The notes under the pieces are model-generated. The model had not been told where the DNA came from, searched no databases, and was given only the letters and a program-made list of their open reading frames with translations. A stretch of 64,000 nt of DNA, from assembly GCA_029263315.1 (NCBI GenBank), contig JAJCXR010000065.1:62001-126000 (forward strand), written 5' to 3'. Origin of the DNA: Acidobacteriota bacterium (lineage in GTDB: Bacteria; Acidobacteriota; Thermoanaerobaculia; Multivoradales; J023). Position numbers and translations under genes: made by a program. Of this stretch, positions 9,511-18,328 are shown in pieces (within the stretch, counting starts at the first letter, position 1; each line of letters opens with the position of its first letter).

Positions 9511-10473
9511 GTGCGCATCATGGAAAAAAATCTTGGTCGTCGTTTGGGAGTTTTATGTGCCAGCCTCCTGCTGCTGATTCTGGCAGGTGGCCTGACGGCT
9601 CAAGAGTGGAAGGGGCGCGGCCGTCTGCAAGGCCAAGTGGTGGACCCGGAAGGGCAGCCACTGTCCGGGGTGAAGATCAGCCTGCATCAGGGCGACGCTA
9701 CGGGGCCCGGGCCCAAACCCCTGACCACCGACAAAAAGGGGCGTTGGTCCTACCTGGGTTTGGCCAACGGAGCCTGGACGTTGGTCATGGAAGCTGAGGG
9801 ATTCTTGATCTCCGAGGGGCAAGTCCAGGTCAATGAATTTGGCCTCTCCGGCAAGCCTCTGCGCATCGAGCTCAAACGGCCCTCCGCAGCTCAGCTGCAA
9901 AACGCGGCGGCGGACTTGATCGAGCAGGGCAACCAGGCGATGCAGGCCAAGGCCTATGCCGAAGCCCGCGGCTATTACGAGCAGGCCTTGGTGGATACTC
10001 CGGAGGCCAACCGTGCCTCGGTCATGCGGGGCATCGCCCAGTCCTACGCCCTCGAAGGCAACCAGGACGCTGCCCTCGAAATGCTGGAGAAATCGTTGCA
10101 ACTGGCCCCCGACGATGTCGATACGTTGCGATTGATCATCGAGCTATTGTTGGCGACTGAGCGGGATGAGGAGGCCAAGGCCTACATCGCCCGCCTGCCC
10201 CAAGGGGAGTCCCTCGATGCCACGACTCGGCTCAATCTCGGCATCGAGCTCTACAACGAGGGCAATCTCGACGGCGCTCTGGAGCATTTCCAGCAGGCGG
10301 TGGCGGATCATCCCGAGGAAGGTATCGGCTATTATTACCGCGGTTTGATTTTCTTGGCCAAAGAGAAGAACGCTGAGGCCTTGGTGGATTTCAAGGCCTT
10401 CCTCGAACGCTCACCGGATTCGGAAAAGGCCACGGAAGCCCAGCAGTTCGTCGATTATCTGGCGGGTCAGTGA
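9511..10473 (+). CDS. Secreted carboxypeptidase-regulatory-like/TPR protein (start GTG 9511 or ATG 9520)
   Basis: Signal peptide; GQVVDPEGQPLSGVKISLHQ...TDKKGRWSYLGLANGAW (CarboxypepD_reg-like); several TPR units. Confidence 0.8.
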   Translation: MRIMEKNLGRRLGVLCASLLLLILAGGLTAQEWKGRGRLQGQVVDPEGQPLSGVKISLHQGDATGPGPKPLTTDKKGRWSYLGLANGAWTLVMEAEGFLISEGQVQVNEFGLSGKPLRIELKRPSAAQLQNAAADLIEQGNQAMQAKAYAEARGYYEQALVDTPEANRASVMRGIAQSYALEGNQDAALEMLEKSLQLAPDDVDTLRLIIELLLATERDEEAKAYIARLPQGESLDATTRLNLGIELYNEGNLDGALEHFQQAVADHPEEGIGYYYRGLIFLAKEKNAEALVDFKAFLERSPDSEKATEAQQFVDYLAGQ

Positions 10474-11294
10474 ACCGCTGCTTAGCCGCCTCCCTACTCG
10501 GACTGTTGATGATCGGCTCGGCCGTTTGGGGCGAAGCGCCGGCAACGTCTCTAGACCCACGCACCATCGAAGAGATCGAGCGTTTGCGCACCGAAATCGT
10601 CGAGCTCTTGGCGTCGGTACCCGATGCCCTACGGGCCGAGGTCTTGGAGTCGTTGCTCGCTGTCGAGGCGGTCCCTGAGCCCGGCCTCCCTGGGGACGTG
10701 CCCGCGGCGTCCACCGAAGCACCGGCGGTGGTTTCTCAGCCTGTGGTGAAGACATCCCCTGTGGTGAAGACTTCCCCTGTGGGGGGCCCCCCTGTGGCGG
10801 GCCCCCCTGTGGCGGGACCTGGTCGGGTCCCCCGTCGCCCGGTGTGTAACAGCCTCGATGCATTCGACGAAAACGGTGACGGCAAGGTGAATGCCCAAGA
10901 CCGCCATTGGCGTCACCTCCACCTGTGGATCGACGACAACCGCGACGGCCAGCAGCAAACTAAGGAAATCCAGTCCGCCTACCGGGCGGGGGTGCGTGAG
11001 ATCAGCACTCGCCTCGATGTCTTCTTTCGCAAGAAGGGGAGCTTGGGCGAGATTCGCATCGGCAAGGGTCTACTCTTCGACCTCGGTGGCGATGGTTTCG
11101 GTGATAGTCGGCGTCAGGATGACGGTGTGTTGATGGTCGACGCCGAGGCCTTGGGCCGGGGGAAGGGGCCCAAGATCATCGATGGCTCGGGGGAAGAGGT
11201 CGCTGCCATGGCGATGTTCGTCGGTGACTGGACGTTTCGTTTGGCGAACGGCTCAGAGTTGGTGGTGTCTTGCCCCGGGCTGGTCGGCCGGTAG
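10470..11294 (+). CDS. Secreted protein with two EF-hand-like Ca-binding loops, unknown function
   Basis: Start overlaps the preceding stop; signal peptide; loops DENGDGKVNAQD and DDNRDGQQQTKE. Confidence 0.65.
   Translation: MNRCLAASLLGLLMIGSAVWGEAPATSLDPRTIEEIERLRTEIVELLASVPDALRAEVLESLLAVEAVPEPGLPGDVPAASTEAPAVVSQPVVKTSPVVKTSPVGGPPVAGPPVAGPGRVPRRPVCNSLDAFDENGDGKVNAQDRHWRHLHLWIDDNRDGQQQTKEIQSAYRAGVREISTRLDVFFRKKGSLGEIRIGKGLLFDLGGDGFGDSRRQDDGVLMVDAEALGRGKGPKIIDGSGEEVAAMAMFVGDWTFRLANGSELVVSCPGLVGR
10740..10820 (+). repeat. Degenerate in-frame tandem repeat (units 18, 18, 15, 15, 15 bp)
   Basis: CCTGTGGTGAAGACATCC / CCTGTGGTGAAGACTTCC / CCTGTGGGGGGCCCC / CCTGTGGCGGGCCCC / CCTGTGGCGGGACCT, encoding PVVKTS PVVKTS PVGGP PVAGP PVAGP. 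Confidence 0.85.
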
Positions 11295-11299
11295 ACAGA

Positions 11300-12292
11300 T
11301 CAGAGTTGGGCTTGGGAGAAGAAGGTGGCACCGTCGATGTTGCTGCCGCAGACGATCACGCCCACCCGCCGTCCCCTTAGGCGTTCCGCCAATGGACCGC
11401 AGAGGGCGGCGGTGGCGGCAGCGGCGGCCGGTTCCACCGCCAGCTTCATTTCACGAAAGATCAGCCCCATGGCCCGGCGCATGGCCCCATCGTCGATGAT
11501 CACCAGCTCGTCGACAAAACGTCGGCACAGGGCAAACGTATACGGGGCCGCATACGGGGCCCCGAGGCTGTCGGCGATGGTTTGCACCGCTTCGATGGAT
11601 TGGGGTTTGCCGGCTGCGAAGCTGCGGTGCATCGAGTCGGCCCCCTGTGGCTCGACGCCAAAGATCTGGCAGCTCGGCTGTAACTGTTTGATGGCCGTGG
11701 CGACCCCGGCGCAGAGGCCGCCGCCACCGATGGGGATGATGACGGCGTCGAGGTTGGGCACTTGATGGCCCAGCTCCCAGCCCACCGTCGCCGTGCCCAG
11801 GACAGTTTCGGGACCTTCGAAAGGATGAACGAAGAAGCGCCCCTCCTCCCGTTCGATGCGGCGAACCTCTTCGAATGCCAGGTGGGCGTTGCCGGCCATC
11901 ACCAACTCCGCTCCGTAGGCTTCGCAGGCTGCGATGCGAGCTGCATTGGCGGTCTCGATCATCACCACTTTGGCGCGGACCCCGAGGTTCTTGGCGGCAT
12001 AACCTACCGCGATGGCATGGTTTCCGGCGCTGACCGCAGTCACGCCCCGCTCTAAAGCCGAGGTGGGCTGCGCCAAGATGTTGAGCAAGGCGCCGCGGGG
12101 TTTGAAGGTGCCGGCGTACTGCATGAGCTCCAATTTGAGCATGACTTCTGTTTCGGGACCGAGCAAGGCATCGATCTCCCGGCCGCGCCAACGCCAGACC
12201 GGGGTCTCGCGGACCCTGGTCCCCAAGTGTTGACGGGCGGCGCCAATGGCCGTGAGGTCGGGATGGGGGGGCTCTTCGAGGTGGGGTGTCAT
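11300..12292 (-). CDS. Threonine/serine dehydratase-like PLP-dependent enzyme
   Basis: MLKLELMQYAGTFKPRGALLNIL (PLP Lys), VSAGNHAIAVGYAAKNLG, IPIGGGGLCAGVATAIK. Confidence 0.9.
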   Translation of the reverse strand: MTPHLEEPPHPDLTAIGAARQHLGTRVRETPVWRWRGREIDALLGPETEVMLKLELMQYAGTFKPRGALLNILAQPTSALERGVTAVSAGNHAIAVGYAAKNLGVRAKVVMIETANAARIAACEAYGAELVMAGNAHLAFEEVRRIEREEGRFFVHPFEGPETVLGTATVGWELGHQVPNLDAVIIPIGGGGLCAGVATAIKQLQPSCQIFGVEPQGADSMHRSFAAGKPQSIEAVQTIADSLGAPYAAPYTFALCRRFVDELVIIDDGAMRRAMGLIFREMKLAVEPAAAAATAALCGPLAERLRGRRVGVIVCGSNIDGATFFSQAQL

Positions 12293-12382
12293 GGGCCTTC
12301 TCTCAGTGAAACCAGTGCTTGTCCAGGCGAGCTGCCGCGGCGCCCAGTTGCCTCATGCCGTGCGTACTCATGCCGTGCGTGC

Positions 12383-13837
12383 TCATGAATCGGATTGTAT
12401 GACCCAGCAGGATTCCAGACCGCTTTTTTGCAAGGCGTCGCAAAGCCCTTTGGCGGCGGCGGAGCTTTTGAAGGCGCCAAACTGAACGCGATACCACACG
12501 CCCTTGGCCCCCAGATCCATTCGCTGGATGCGTCCCGGCTGTCCGGCCAATACCTCAGCGTAATCCCGAGAAAGGGAGGCCAGGTTTCGTTCGGCGGTCG
12601 CCCGTTCTTGGGCTGAGCGAACTTGGGCCCGGAACGTCGTCCTGCTCTCGACCGCCATGTCTGTTGCCGCGGCGGACGGAGCTGCCGTGCTGGGCGGAGC
12701 TGCCGTGCTGGACGATGATGTCGCTGTGGTTGACACGGAGCTGGCGGGCGATGGCGCTTGTGAATCGATGCCGAGCGTGGCGAGCAGCTGATCTTGCATG
12801 GCGAGGGCGTTGCGACAGACGGCGCGATCATCGGCGGTCAAGGTCGAGGCGTCGAGATCCCCGCCGGCACAGCTCTGATCAAGAATTTGGCGCATTTGCT
12901 GCACCGTCTGCCGAGTCTTGTCGGCGTCCCCTTGCCGCCCAAAGAGAATGGCCAAATTGCGTAGGCCGATGGCAATGGATATGTGTCCCTCTCCAAAGGC
13001 CTGTTCTTGGATCTCCAGAGCCTGGTGATAGAGCTTTTCCGCATCCTCGAAGCGACCCATGACGCTATAGAGCACCGCCAGGTTGTTGATCGCCACCGCC
13101 ACTTCGGGGTGCCCGTCGCCAAAGGCCTGGCGCTGAATCGCCAAGGCCTTTTGGAAGAGGGGCTCGGCGCGGTTGAAGAGGCCCTGCAGCCGATAGAGGA
13201 CCGCCAGGTTGGTCAAGCCGGGGGCCAGGTCGGCATGGGTCGGGCCGAGGTTCTCCTCTTCGATGGCCAAGCTCTGCTCATAGAGCGTGGCTGCCTCTTC
13301 GAGCCGTCGCTGGCTGTGGTAGAGCATGGCCAGCTCGTTGAGGCTGAAGGCGACATTGGGGTGGTTGGGCCCCAATACTTCGCGGCGCAAGCTCAAGGCC
13401 TGTTGGTAGAGGGGCTCGGCGCTTTCGAAATCCCTCTTGCGATGGTAAAGGGCGGCCAGATTGTTGAGGGCGGTGGCGAGCCCGGCCTCGTCTCGTGGGG
13501 TGCTCGTTTGATAAGCCAGGATAGCGTCCCGATAGAGCTCTTCGGCCTCCTGTAGCTCCCCCAGATGGTAGTGGGTGACGGCTGTTTCGTTGGTCAGGCT
13601 GGCCAAGGTCGAAGAGGTGGGTTGCTCTCTGAGCATCGCCAGAGCCTCTTGGAAGTGGGGTAGGGCCTCGCGATGTCGGCCGATGTCAGTGAGGCTGCGG
13701 GCCTCGGCCAGCTTGACCTGGATGACCTGCAGGGCAGTCTCAGGCTCTTCCTGGGACTTGCCAAGGGTCATGGGGGTAGCAAGGAGTAGGCAGCAGACAA
13801 CCACCATGGACGGGAGCGAGCATCGGATTAGGCACAT
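12383..13837 (-). CDS. Secreted TPR protein with C-terminal SPOR-like domain
   Basis: Signal peptide; kinesin-light-chain-type TPRs (YHLGELQEAEELYRDAL..., LYHSQRRLEEAATLYEQSLAIEEENLGPTH); C-terminus VWYRVQFGAFKSSAAAKGLCDALQKSGLESCWV. Confidence 0.82.
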   Translation of the reverse strand: MCLIRCSLPSMVVVCCLLLATPMTLGKSQEEPETALQVIQVKLAEARSLTDIGRHREALPHFQEALAMLREQPTSSTLASLTNETAVTHYHLGELQEAEELYRDAILAYQTSTPRDEAGLATALNNLAALYHRKRDFESAEPLYQQALSLRREVLGPNHPNVAFSLNELAMLYHSQRRLEEAATLYEQSLAIEEENLGPTHADLAPGLTNLAVLYRLQGLFNRAEPLFQKALAIQRQAFGDGHPEVAVAINNLAVLYSVMGRFEDAEKLYHQALEIQEQAFGEGHISIAIGLRNLAILFGRQGDADKTRQTVQQMRQILDQSCAGGDLDASTLTADDRAVCRNALAMQDQLLATLGIDSQAPSPASSVSTTATSSSSTAAPPSTAAPSAAATDMAVESRTTFRAQVRSAQERATAERNLASLSRDYAEVLAGQPGRIQRMDLGAKGVWYRVQFGAFKSSAAAKGLCDALQKSGLESCWVIQSDS

Positions 13838-13895
13838 CAGGCCGTTGAGTTTAGCAGGAGATGGGGTCGAAGACCGTCAACGACGCTTCCTACTC

Positions 13896-14110
13896 AGTGT
13901 CCATCCGAGAAAGCGATGAGGGGCGGGAGCCCTTCGGCTGTGCGCCGCCACCGCAAACTCGCCCCAACGCTGATGTATCGATCTAAACCCATTGATATCA
14001 ATGGTTGATCCCGTTCCCATGGCCCTGCGGCTCAGACAGCACTCCGTCCGTGCTCGCTCGAAGGGCTTCCCGCTAGCACTGTTTTCGCTAAAACTGGATG
14101 AGAACTAGGT
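13896..14110. repeat. MITE-like element copy A (about 215 bp)
   Basis: Starts AGTGTCCATCC and ends AACTAGGT; head and tail match the adjacent copy B; contains the perfect palindrome CCATTGATATCAATGG at 13989-14004. Confidence 0.65.
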
Positions 14111-14326
14111 AGTGTCCATCCAGAAATAGCCCGAGGAGGGCGGAGGCCCCATTGGGCTCGGCCGGGGCTCCGAGCTCGCCGGCCCCTTAGAGGGCACCAT
14201 AAACTGTTGCTGCTCAAGCCTTTACCGGATACCCAATGCTGTACAAGCTCAAACACGCTCGCCCCTTGCTCGCTCCAAGGGGCCTCCGTAGGCACCGATT
14301 TTGGTGAATCTGTACGGGAACTAGGT
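14111..14326. repeat. MITE-like element copy B (about 216 bp), directly abutting copy A
   Basis: Starts AGTGTCCATCC and ends GAACTAGGT; tail TTGCTCGCTCCAAGGGGCCTCCGTAGGCACCGATTTT matches copy A GTGCTCGCTCGAAGGGCTTCCCGCTAGCACTGTTTT. Confidence 0.65.
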
Positions 14327-14376
14327 AGATATGACTCGAGGTGACGGGGGCCTTGCAGAAGGAGTTCGTGCTCTAT

Positions 14377-16194
14377 TCAGGAGTCGCTTTCCCACCCAGC
14401 GACATTCTTGGAGTTGCCTTGTTTGATCAGACTCTCGAAGCGCTGCAGCAGGGGGGACGGCTCGGACGGATCGATGCGGGCGTCGATGATGACCGGCACC
14501 TCGGACTTCATGGCGGTGCTCAAAACCTCTTCGATGTCGGCCTCTTTGTCGATCCGCAAACCCTTGGCACCCAGAGCGCCGGCCATGGCGACGAAATCGA
14601 CCCGCGGAAAATGGACGTTGGCGTTGGTCAGGCCGAGGGCCTTGTGGCCGTCTCGGCACATGCCGTAGGCGGCGTCGTTGAGCACCAACCAAACCGCCTT
14701 GGCACCGTACTGGACGGCAGTGCTGACTTCGGAATTCATCAGCATGGAGCCATCTCCCACCACCGCCAGGGCCTTGTCGCCTCGGCTCAGGGCCGCTCCG
14801 ACGACACCGGCGGCGGCGTGACCCATGGAGCCGAAGAGCGTGCTGACCCGGTAGCGGCCCGCCTCGCGAAAACGTAGGTAGTGGTTGCACCATGCAAACG
14901 AGTTGCCACATTCGGCCAAAACCACCGCGTCGCTGTCCTCCACCACCTGGCGCTGCAAGGCGTTCATTAGGGCTTGGGGACGTACTGGGCCCTCTTGGCG
15001 CAACTCGATGGCGGGCGTGGTGGGAACCCTCTTGCGGCGGCGCATCTTGCTCTTGCGGTGAGTTTCGATGTCGATGGGTTGCTCCTGGGCCTGATTGGGG
15101 AAATAGCGCAACAAAGCATCCAGGAATTGACCGACCTCCGATTGAATGGCCAGGGTCTTGGCGTCGGGGAAAGCCGTTCCGGGGACTTCAGGGTCGATGT
15201 CCACATGCAGGAACCCTTCACTGGGCACCATGTCGTTGTCCCAGAACGAAGTGGCTTCTCCGAGTCGAGATCCCAAGACGAGGATCCGCTGCGGCGCTTC
15301 GGCCACCATGTGTTGGGTGACCTGATCGTGACCACCGAGGCCGGTGACCCCGAGGTAGTTGCGATGGTCCTCCGGCATGATGCCCTTGCCGCGGGGTGAG
15401 CAGAAGACTTTGGCGCCGGAGCGTTCTGAGAGCAGGCGGACCTTTTGGGCCGCTTGGGTAGCACCAAATCCTGCCCAGATGGCAAACGAGCCAGGTTTCA
15501 ATTGACGAGCACAGAAGGCGATATCGTCTTCTGAGATGGCGGGGGCCATCAGGTGCATCGGACGCTGGACGTCACGCTCGTCAAAGCGCTGGGATTGGAC
15601 CCCCATGGGCAGGCTGACATGGGCCACAAAACCACCGGGTTTGGCCAAACCCAGACTCAAGCGGCGCAGGACCTCAGGCAACTCGGCCGGGTGCTCCATG
15701 CGAAGCGCAAAATCGAAGATCGGACCCTTGGTGAAGAGGCCGTCTTGGGGCATGGTGTAGGAGCTTGTCTCCTGGGTCGCCCAACGTCCACGTTGCGGGG
15801 AGCTGGTGGATCCGGAGATGAGAATGACCTTGGCACCTTCCCAGCGGGCCGCGGTCAGACCGGTCAGCGAATTGAGTAGGCCCGGACCGGTGGTGGCGAA
15901 GACGACGGTTGGTTTGCGCCGGGCGAAATAGGCCTCGGTGGCGGCGAAGGCTGCTCCGGTCTCGTGTCGAAAATGATGCAACGCGATGCTGCTCTCGGCC
16001 AGGGCGTCGAAGAGCAGTGCCACGGCTCCCCCACTGATTCCGAAGGCTTGCTCAACCCCCAAGCCGGCCAGTTGCTCCACCAAGGTGCCGACGACGGTGG
16101 TGTTCTTGCCGCGGCGTGGGACTGTTTCTGGGGCGATCGTGGTTTGGGGTTCGCGGACTTCGTGATGTGCCATTTTTTCAGCCAACTTGAGCAT
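14377..16194 (-). CDS. Thiamine-diphosphate-dependent enzyme, acetolactate synthase-like fold (ORF track start 16287; 16194 preferred)
   Basis: FGISGGAVALLFDALAESSIALHHFRHETGAAFAATEAYFARRKPTVVFATTGPGLLNSLTGLTAA (Pyr domain Glu); GSMGHAAAGVVGAALSRGDKALAVVGDGSMLMNSEVSTAVQYGAKAVWLVLND (GDG ThDP motif). Confidence 0.88.
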   Translation of the reverse strand: MLKLAEKMAHHEVREPQTTIAPETVPRRGKNTTVVGTLVEQLAGLGVEQAFGISGGAVALLFDALAESSIALHHFRHETGAAFAATEAYFARRKPTVVFATTGPGLLNSLTGLTAARWEGAKVILISGSTSSPQRGRWATQETSSYTMPQDGLFTKGPIFDFALRMEHPAELPEVLRRLSLGLAKPGGFVAHVSLPMGVQSQRFDERDVQRPMHLMAPAISEDDIAFCARQLKPGSFAIWAGFGATQAAQKVRLLSERSGAKVFCSPRGKGIMPEDHRNYLGVTGLGGHDQVTQHMVAEAPQRILVLGSRLGEATSFWDNDMVPSEGFLHVDIDPEVPGTAFPDAKTLAIQSEVGQFLDALLRYFPNQAQEQPIDIETHRKSKMRRRKRVPTTPAIELRQEGPVRPQALMNALQRQVVEDSDAVVLAECGNSFAWCNHYLRFREAGRYRVSTLFGSMGHAAAGVVGAALSRGDKALAVVGDGSMLMNSEVSTAVQYGAKAVWLVLNDAAYGMCRDGHKALGLTNANVHFPRVDFVAMAGALGAKGLRIDKEADIEEVLSTAMKSEVPVIIDARIDPSEPSPLLQRFESLIKQGNSKNVAGWESDS

Positions 16195-16215
16195 GCTAAC
16201 CTTCCTCGGGCGCCA

Positions 16216-16233
16216 ACCAAACGGTCGGTAGAA
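16216..16233. promoter_or_regulatory. TetR-operator-like palindrome, site 1
   Basis: ACCAAACGGTCGGTAGAA, 22 bp upstream of the preferred start of the ThDP enzyme gene. Confidence 0.5.
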
Positions 16234-16430
16234 ATGTCGTCGATACCACTTGCAGCCACTGCCGAAGACATCGGCCAATAGATCCAACGTAGGCTAAGAG
16301 AAGTAAGGGACGAACCAAGCGAACTCTGAGGCGGTTCGGAGCAAGTGCGAGAGTCTAGCTTGCAAGGCTACCGGCTGTTGTCTTGCCTCACCCCGCGGAT
16401 TGAGGGGCGACTGGACTTGCACTGGTTTCG

Positions 16431-16448
16431 ACCGAACGGTCGGTAGAA
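16431..16448. promoter_or_regulatory. TetR-operator-like palindrome, site 2
   Basis: ACCGAACGGTCGGTAGAA, differing from site 1 by one base over 18. Confidence 0.5.
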
Positions 16449-16708
16449 TACCATTCAGCCGGTCTGTGTCAAGGGCATTCTGTCTGCCCATGAGGTGGGC
16501 GCCAGAAACACTCCGCTGCATTTTCGACCACTGCGTCGATATGTGAATGATTCGCAGGGTCTTGCAGCTCATCGGTGCGGAGGAATCGCCCATGATTTGC
16601 ATTTCCGCCCCCGGTGTCTGCCGGGGTAGCAGCTCTTCGATTGAGTGGGTCATCACCATTGTAGAATGCCTCATCTGCCTTACAAAGCAGATTACGCATT
16701 GGAATCAG

Positions 16709-17515
16709 ATGGGGTTCGTGGGAGGTCGTGTGCGTCGAGACGATGAGATTCTAGGCTTGGAAACCGGGGCGGGGGTCGCCGCTGCCGCGGCTCGGATGTT
16801 CGATCTCGCAGGACCCCTGCGAGGTGTTCTACATGGTACCTCACTATGGAACGCCGGGGCTGGAATGTTGACCACCCTGGCGATCAACGAGCATTCGCCG
16901 TCCTGCCATCACGATTTTTTTGCCCTCAACTATCTACGGGCGAGCGCCGACGCCATCATCACGACCGGTAAGATTCTCCGGTGTGAGCCCCAGTTGGTGC
17001 ATTGTTTGGCCGGCCCCGGGCAACAATCGGAGGCCCTGGCGGATTATCGCCGCCGGATCTTGGGCAAGACAACGCCTCCGGTGACCCTGGTACTGACCTC
17101 CGGAGAGGGGTTGGACCTGGAGCATCCGGTGCTGCATTCCTGGACGCGACCTTTGGTCTACACCACCCATGACGGGCATTGGGCCTTGGACAGCCGGGCG
17201 GCCGACTGCGGTGTGGAGGTGATCGCCGACACGGAGCCCAGTCTGCAACGCGCCATCACCCTGCTGAGACGTGAGTTTGGAGCCGCTACGATCGTCATCG
17301 AAGCGGGACCAAGCACCTCGCGACAGCTCTACGAACCTCCGGCGGTAGACCACCTCCTGCTGTCGTTGTTCCAAGGCCCAAAGCTCCCGGCACAGGCCGA
17401 GGGAGGACATTTCTCGACGTTCTCCCGCCTGCGGACACAATTTGCCCAGGCGACGGAGGGAAGTGCGATCTCGACGCCGGACGGTGACTGGTTTTTCCAG
17501 CGTTTCAGCCGTTGA
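16709..17515 (+). CDS. RibD C-terminal-like (dihydrofolate-reductase-fold) protein (ORF track start 16547; true start uncertain)
   Basis: ASADAIITTGKILRCEPQLV..., VTLVLTSGEGLDL..., ATIVIEAGPSTSRQLYEPPAVDHLLLSLFQGP follow the RibD_C pattern. Confidence 0.7.
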   Translation: MGFVGGRVRRDDEILGLETGAGVAAAAARMFDLAGPLRGVLHGTSLWNAGAGMLTTLAINEHSPSCHHDFFALNYLRASADAIITTGKILRCEPQLVHCLAGPGQQSEALADYRRRILGKTTPPVTLVLTSGEGLDLEHPVLHSWTRPLVYTTHDGHWALDSRAADCGVEVIADTEPSLQRAITLLRREFGAATIVIEAGPSTSRQLYEPPAVDHLLLSLFQGPKLPAQAEGGHFSTFSRLRTQFAQATEGSAISTPDGDWFFQRFSR

Positions 17516-17518
17516 GAC

Positions 17519-18112
17519 TCACCATCGAAGATGGTAGTCACAGCTCGTGTGGCCATGCTTTTTACATTGTCCGGGAGGCGCTTCGTGCTGTAGATCGACG
17601 AGGGACTCGCAGGAAGCGAAGCGGGTGGCGAGGGCGCTCAGCAGACCGCGTTCGAAATCACAGGGGTAGGGGGTCTGACAGATAACGAAACCGGAACGCA
17701 GACCCGTCGGCCGGAAGCTGTAGGAGCCCGCCTCGCCCCCTCGGTGGGTTGACTTGTAGGCTTCGTCGAGCTCTAGAAGAACGGCATCGACGCTGTGCAA
17801 GCCGGGGCGGTAGTTGGCCTGACGCGGGATTTGTCGGCCGATCTGGGAGACGGTGCTGGGCCCGACCTCCTCGGCCAGGGTAGCGAAGGCGTCGAGCCAT
17901 GCTTGCTGTGGGTACCACAGGTGCTGTTGGGGCTCCGAGATGCCATGCCGGTCCAGAATCTGGAGGGCAAGGCCTTTGAAGGCACCCATGGCGTGAACCA
18001 CTGAGAGCACGACATCCCCCAGAACCTCGACACTGGGCTCGAATGCTTTGAATTCCGTCACTTGACCTCCAAGCACCGTGACTTCTTGCGCTGCGGCTGG
18101 CACCGTTTGCAT
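17519..18112 (-). CDS. Uncharacterised protein, possibly V4R/sensory-like with C-terminal Cys pair
   Basis: C-terminus CDFERGLLSALATRFASCESLVDLQHEAPPGQCKKHGHTSCDYHLRW resembles V4R-like cysteine ends by eye only. Confidence 0.5.
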   Translation of the reverse strand: MQTVPAAAQEVTVLGGQVTEFKAFEPSVEVLGDVVLSVVHAMGAFKGLALQILDRHGISEPQQHLWYPQQAWLDAFATLAEEVGPSTVSQIGRQIPRQANYRPGLHSVDAVLLELDEAYKSTHRGGEAGSYSFRPTGLRSGFVICQTPYPCDFERGLLSALATRFASCESLVDLQHEAPPGQCKKHGHTSCDYHLRW

Positions 18113-18328
18113 CCCCGAGCTGAGAACCTGATGCTACTTTATCGGTGGGAAAGAAATCGAGCCCAGAGCCTTTTACACGAGTCTTACGGTTCCGCCCCGT
18201 CTAGAGTTGACGCCGCGGTTGACATCGGAGAGACTGCACAACCTGAAGGCGAGCCGCGCTGAGTCCGGCGAGCTGCCCCCAACACCGACGGCAACCCGCC
18301 GAGAATTTAGTCGATAGGAGACGTTCCC

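Noticed and set aside
12352-12381. Two 15-bp CTCATGCCGTGCGTR tandem units between the dehydratase and TPR-SPOR genes
   Set aside because: Only two units, too short to call a repeat family or regulatory array.
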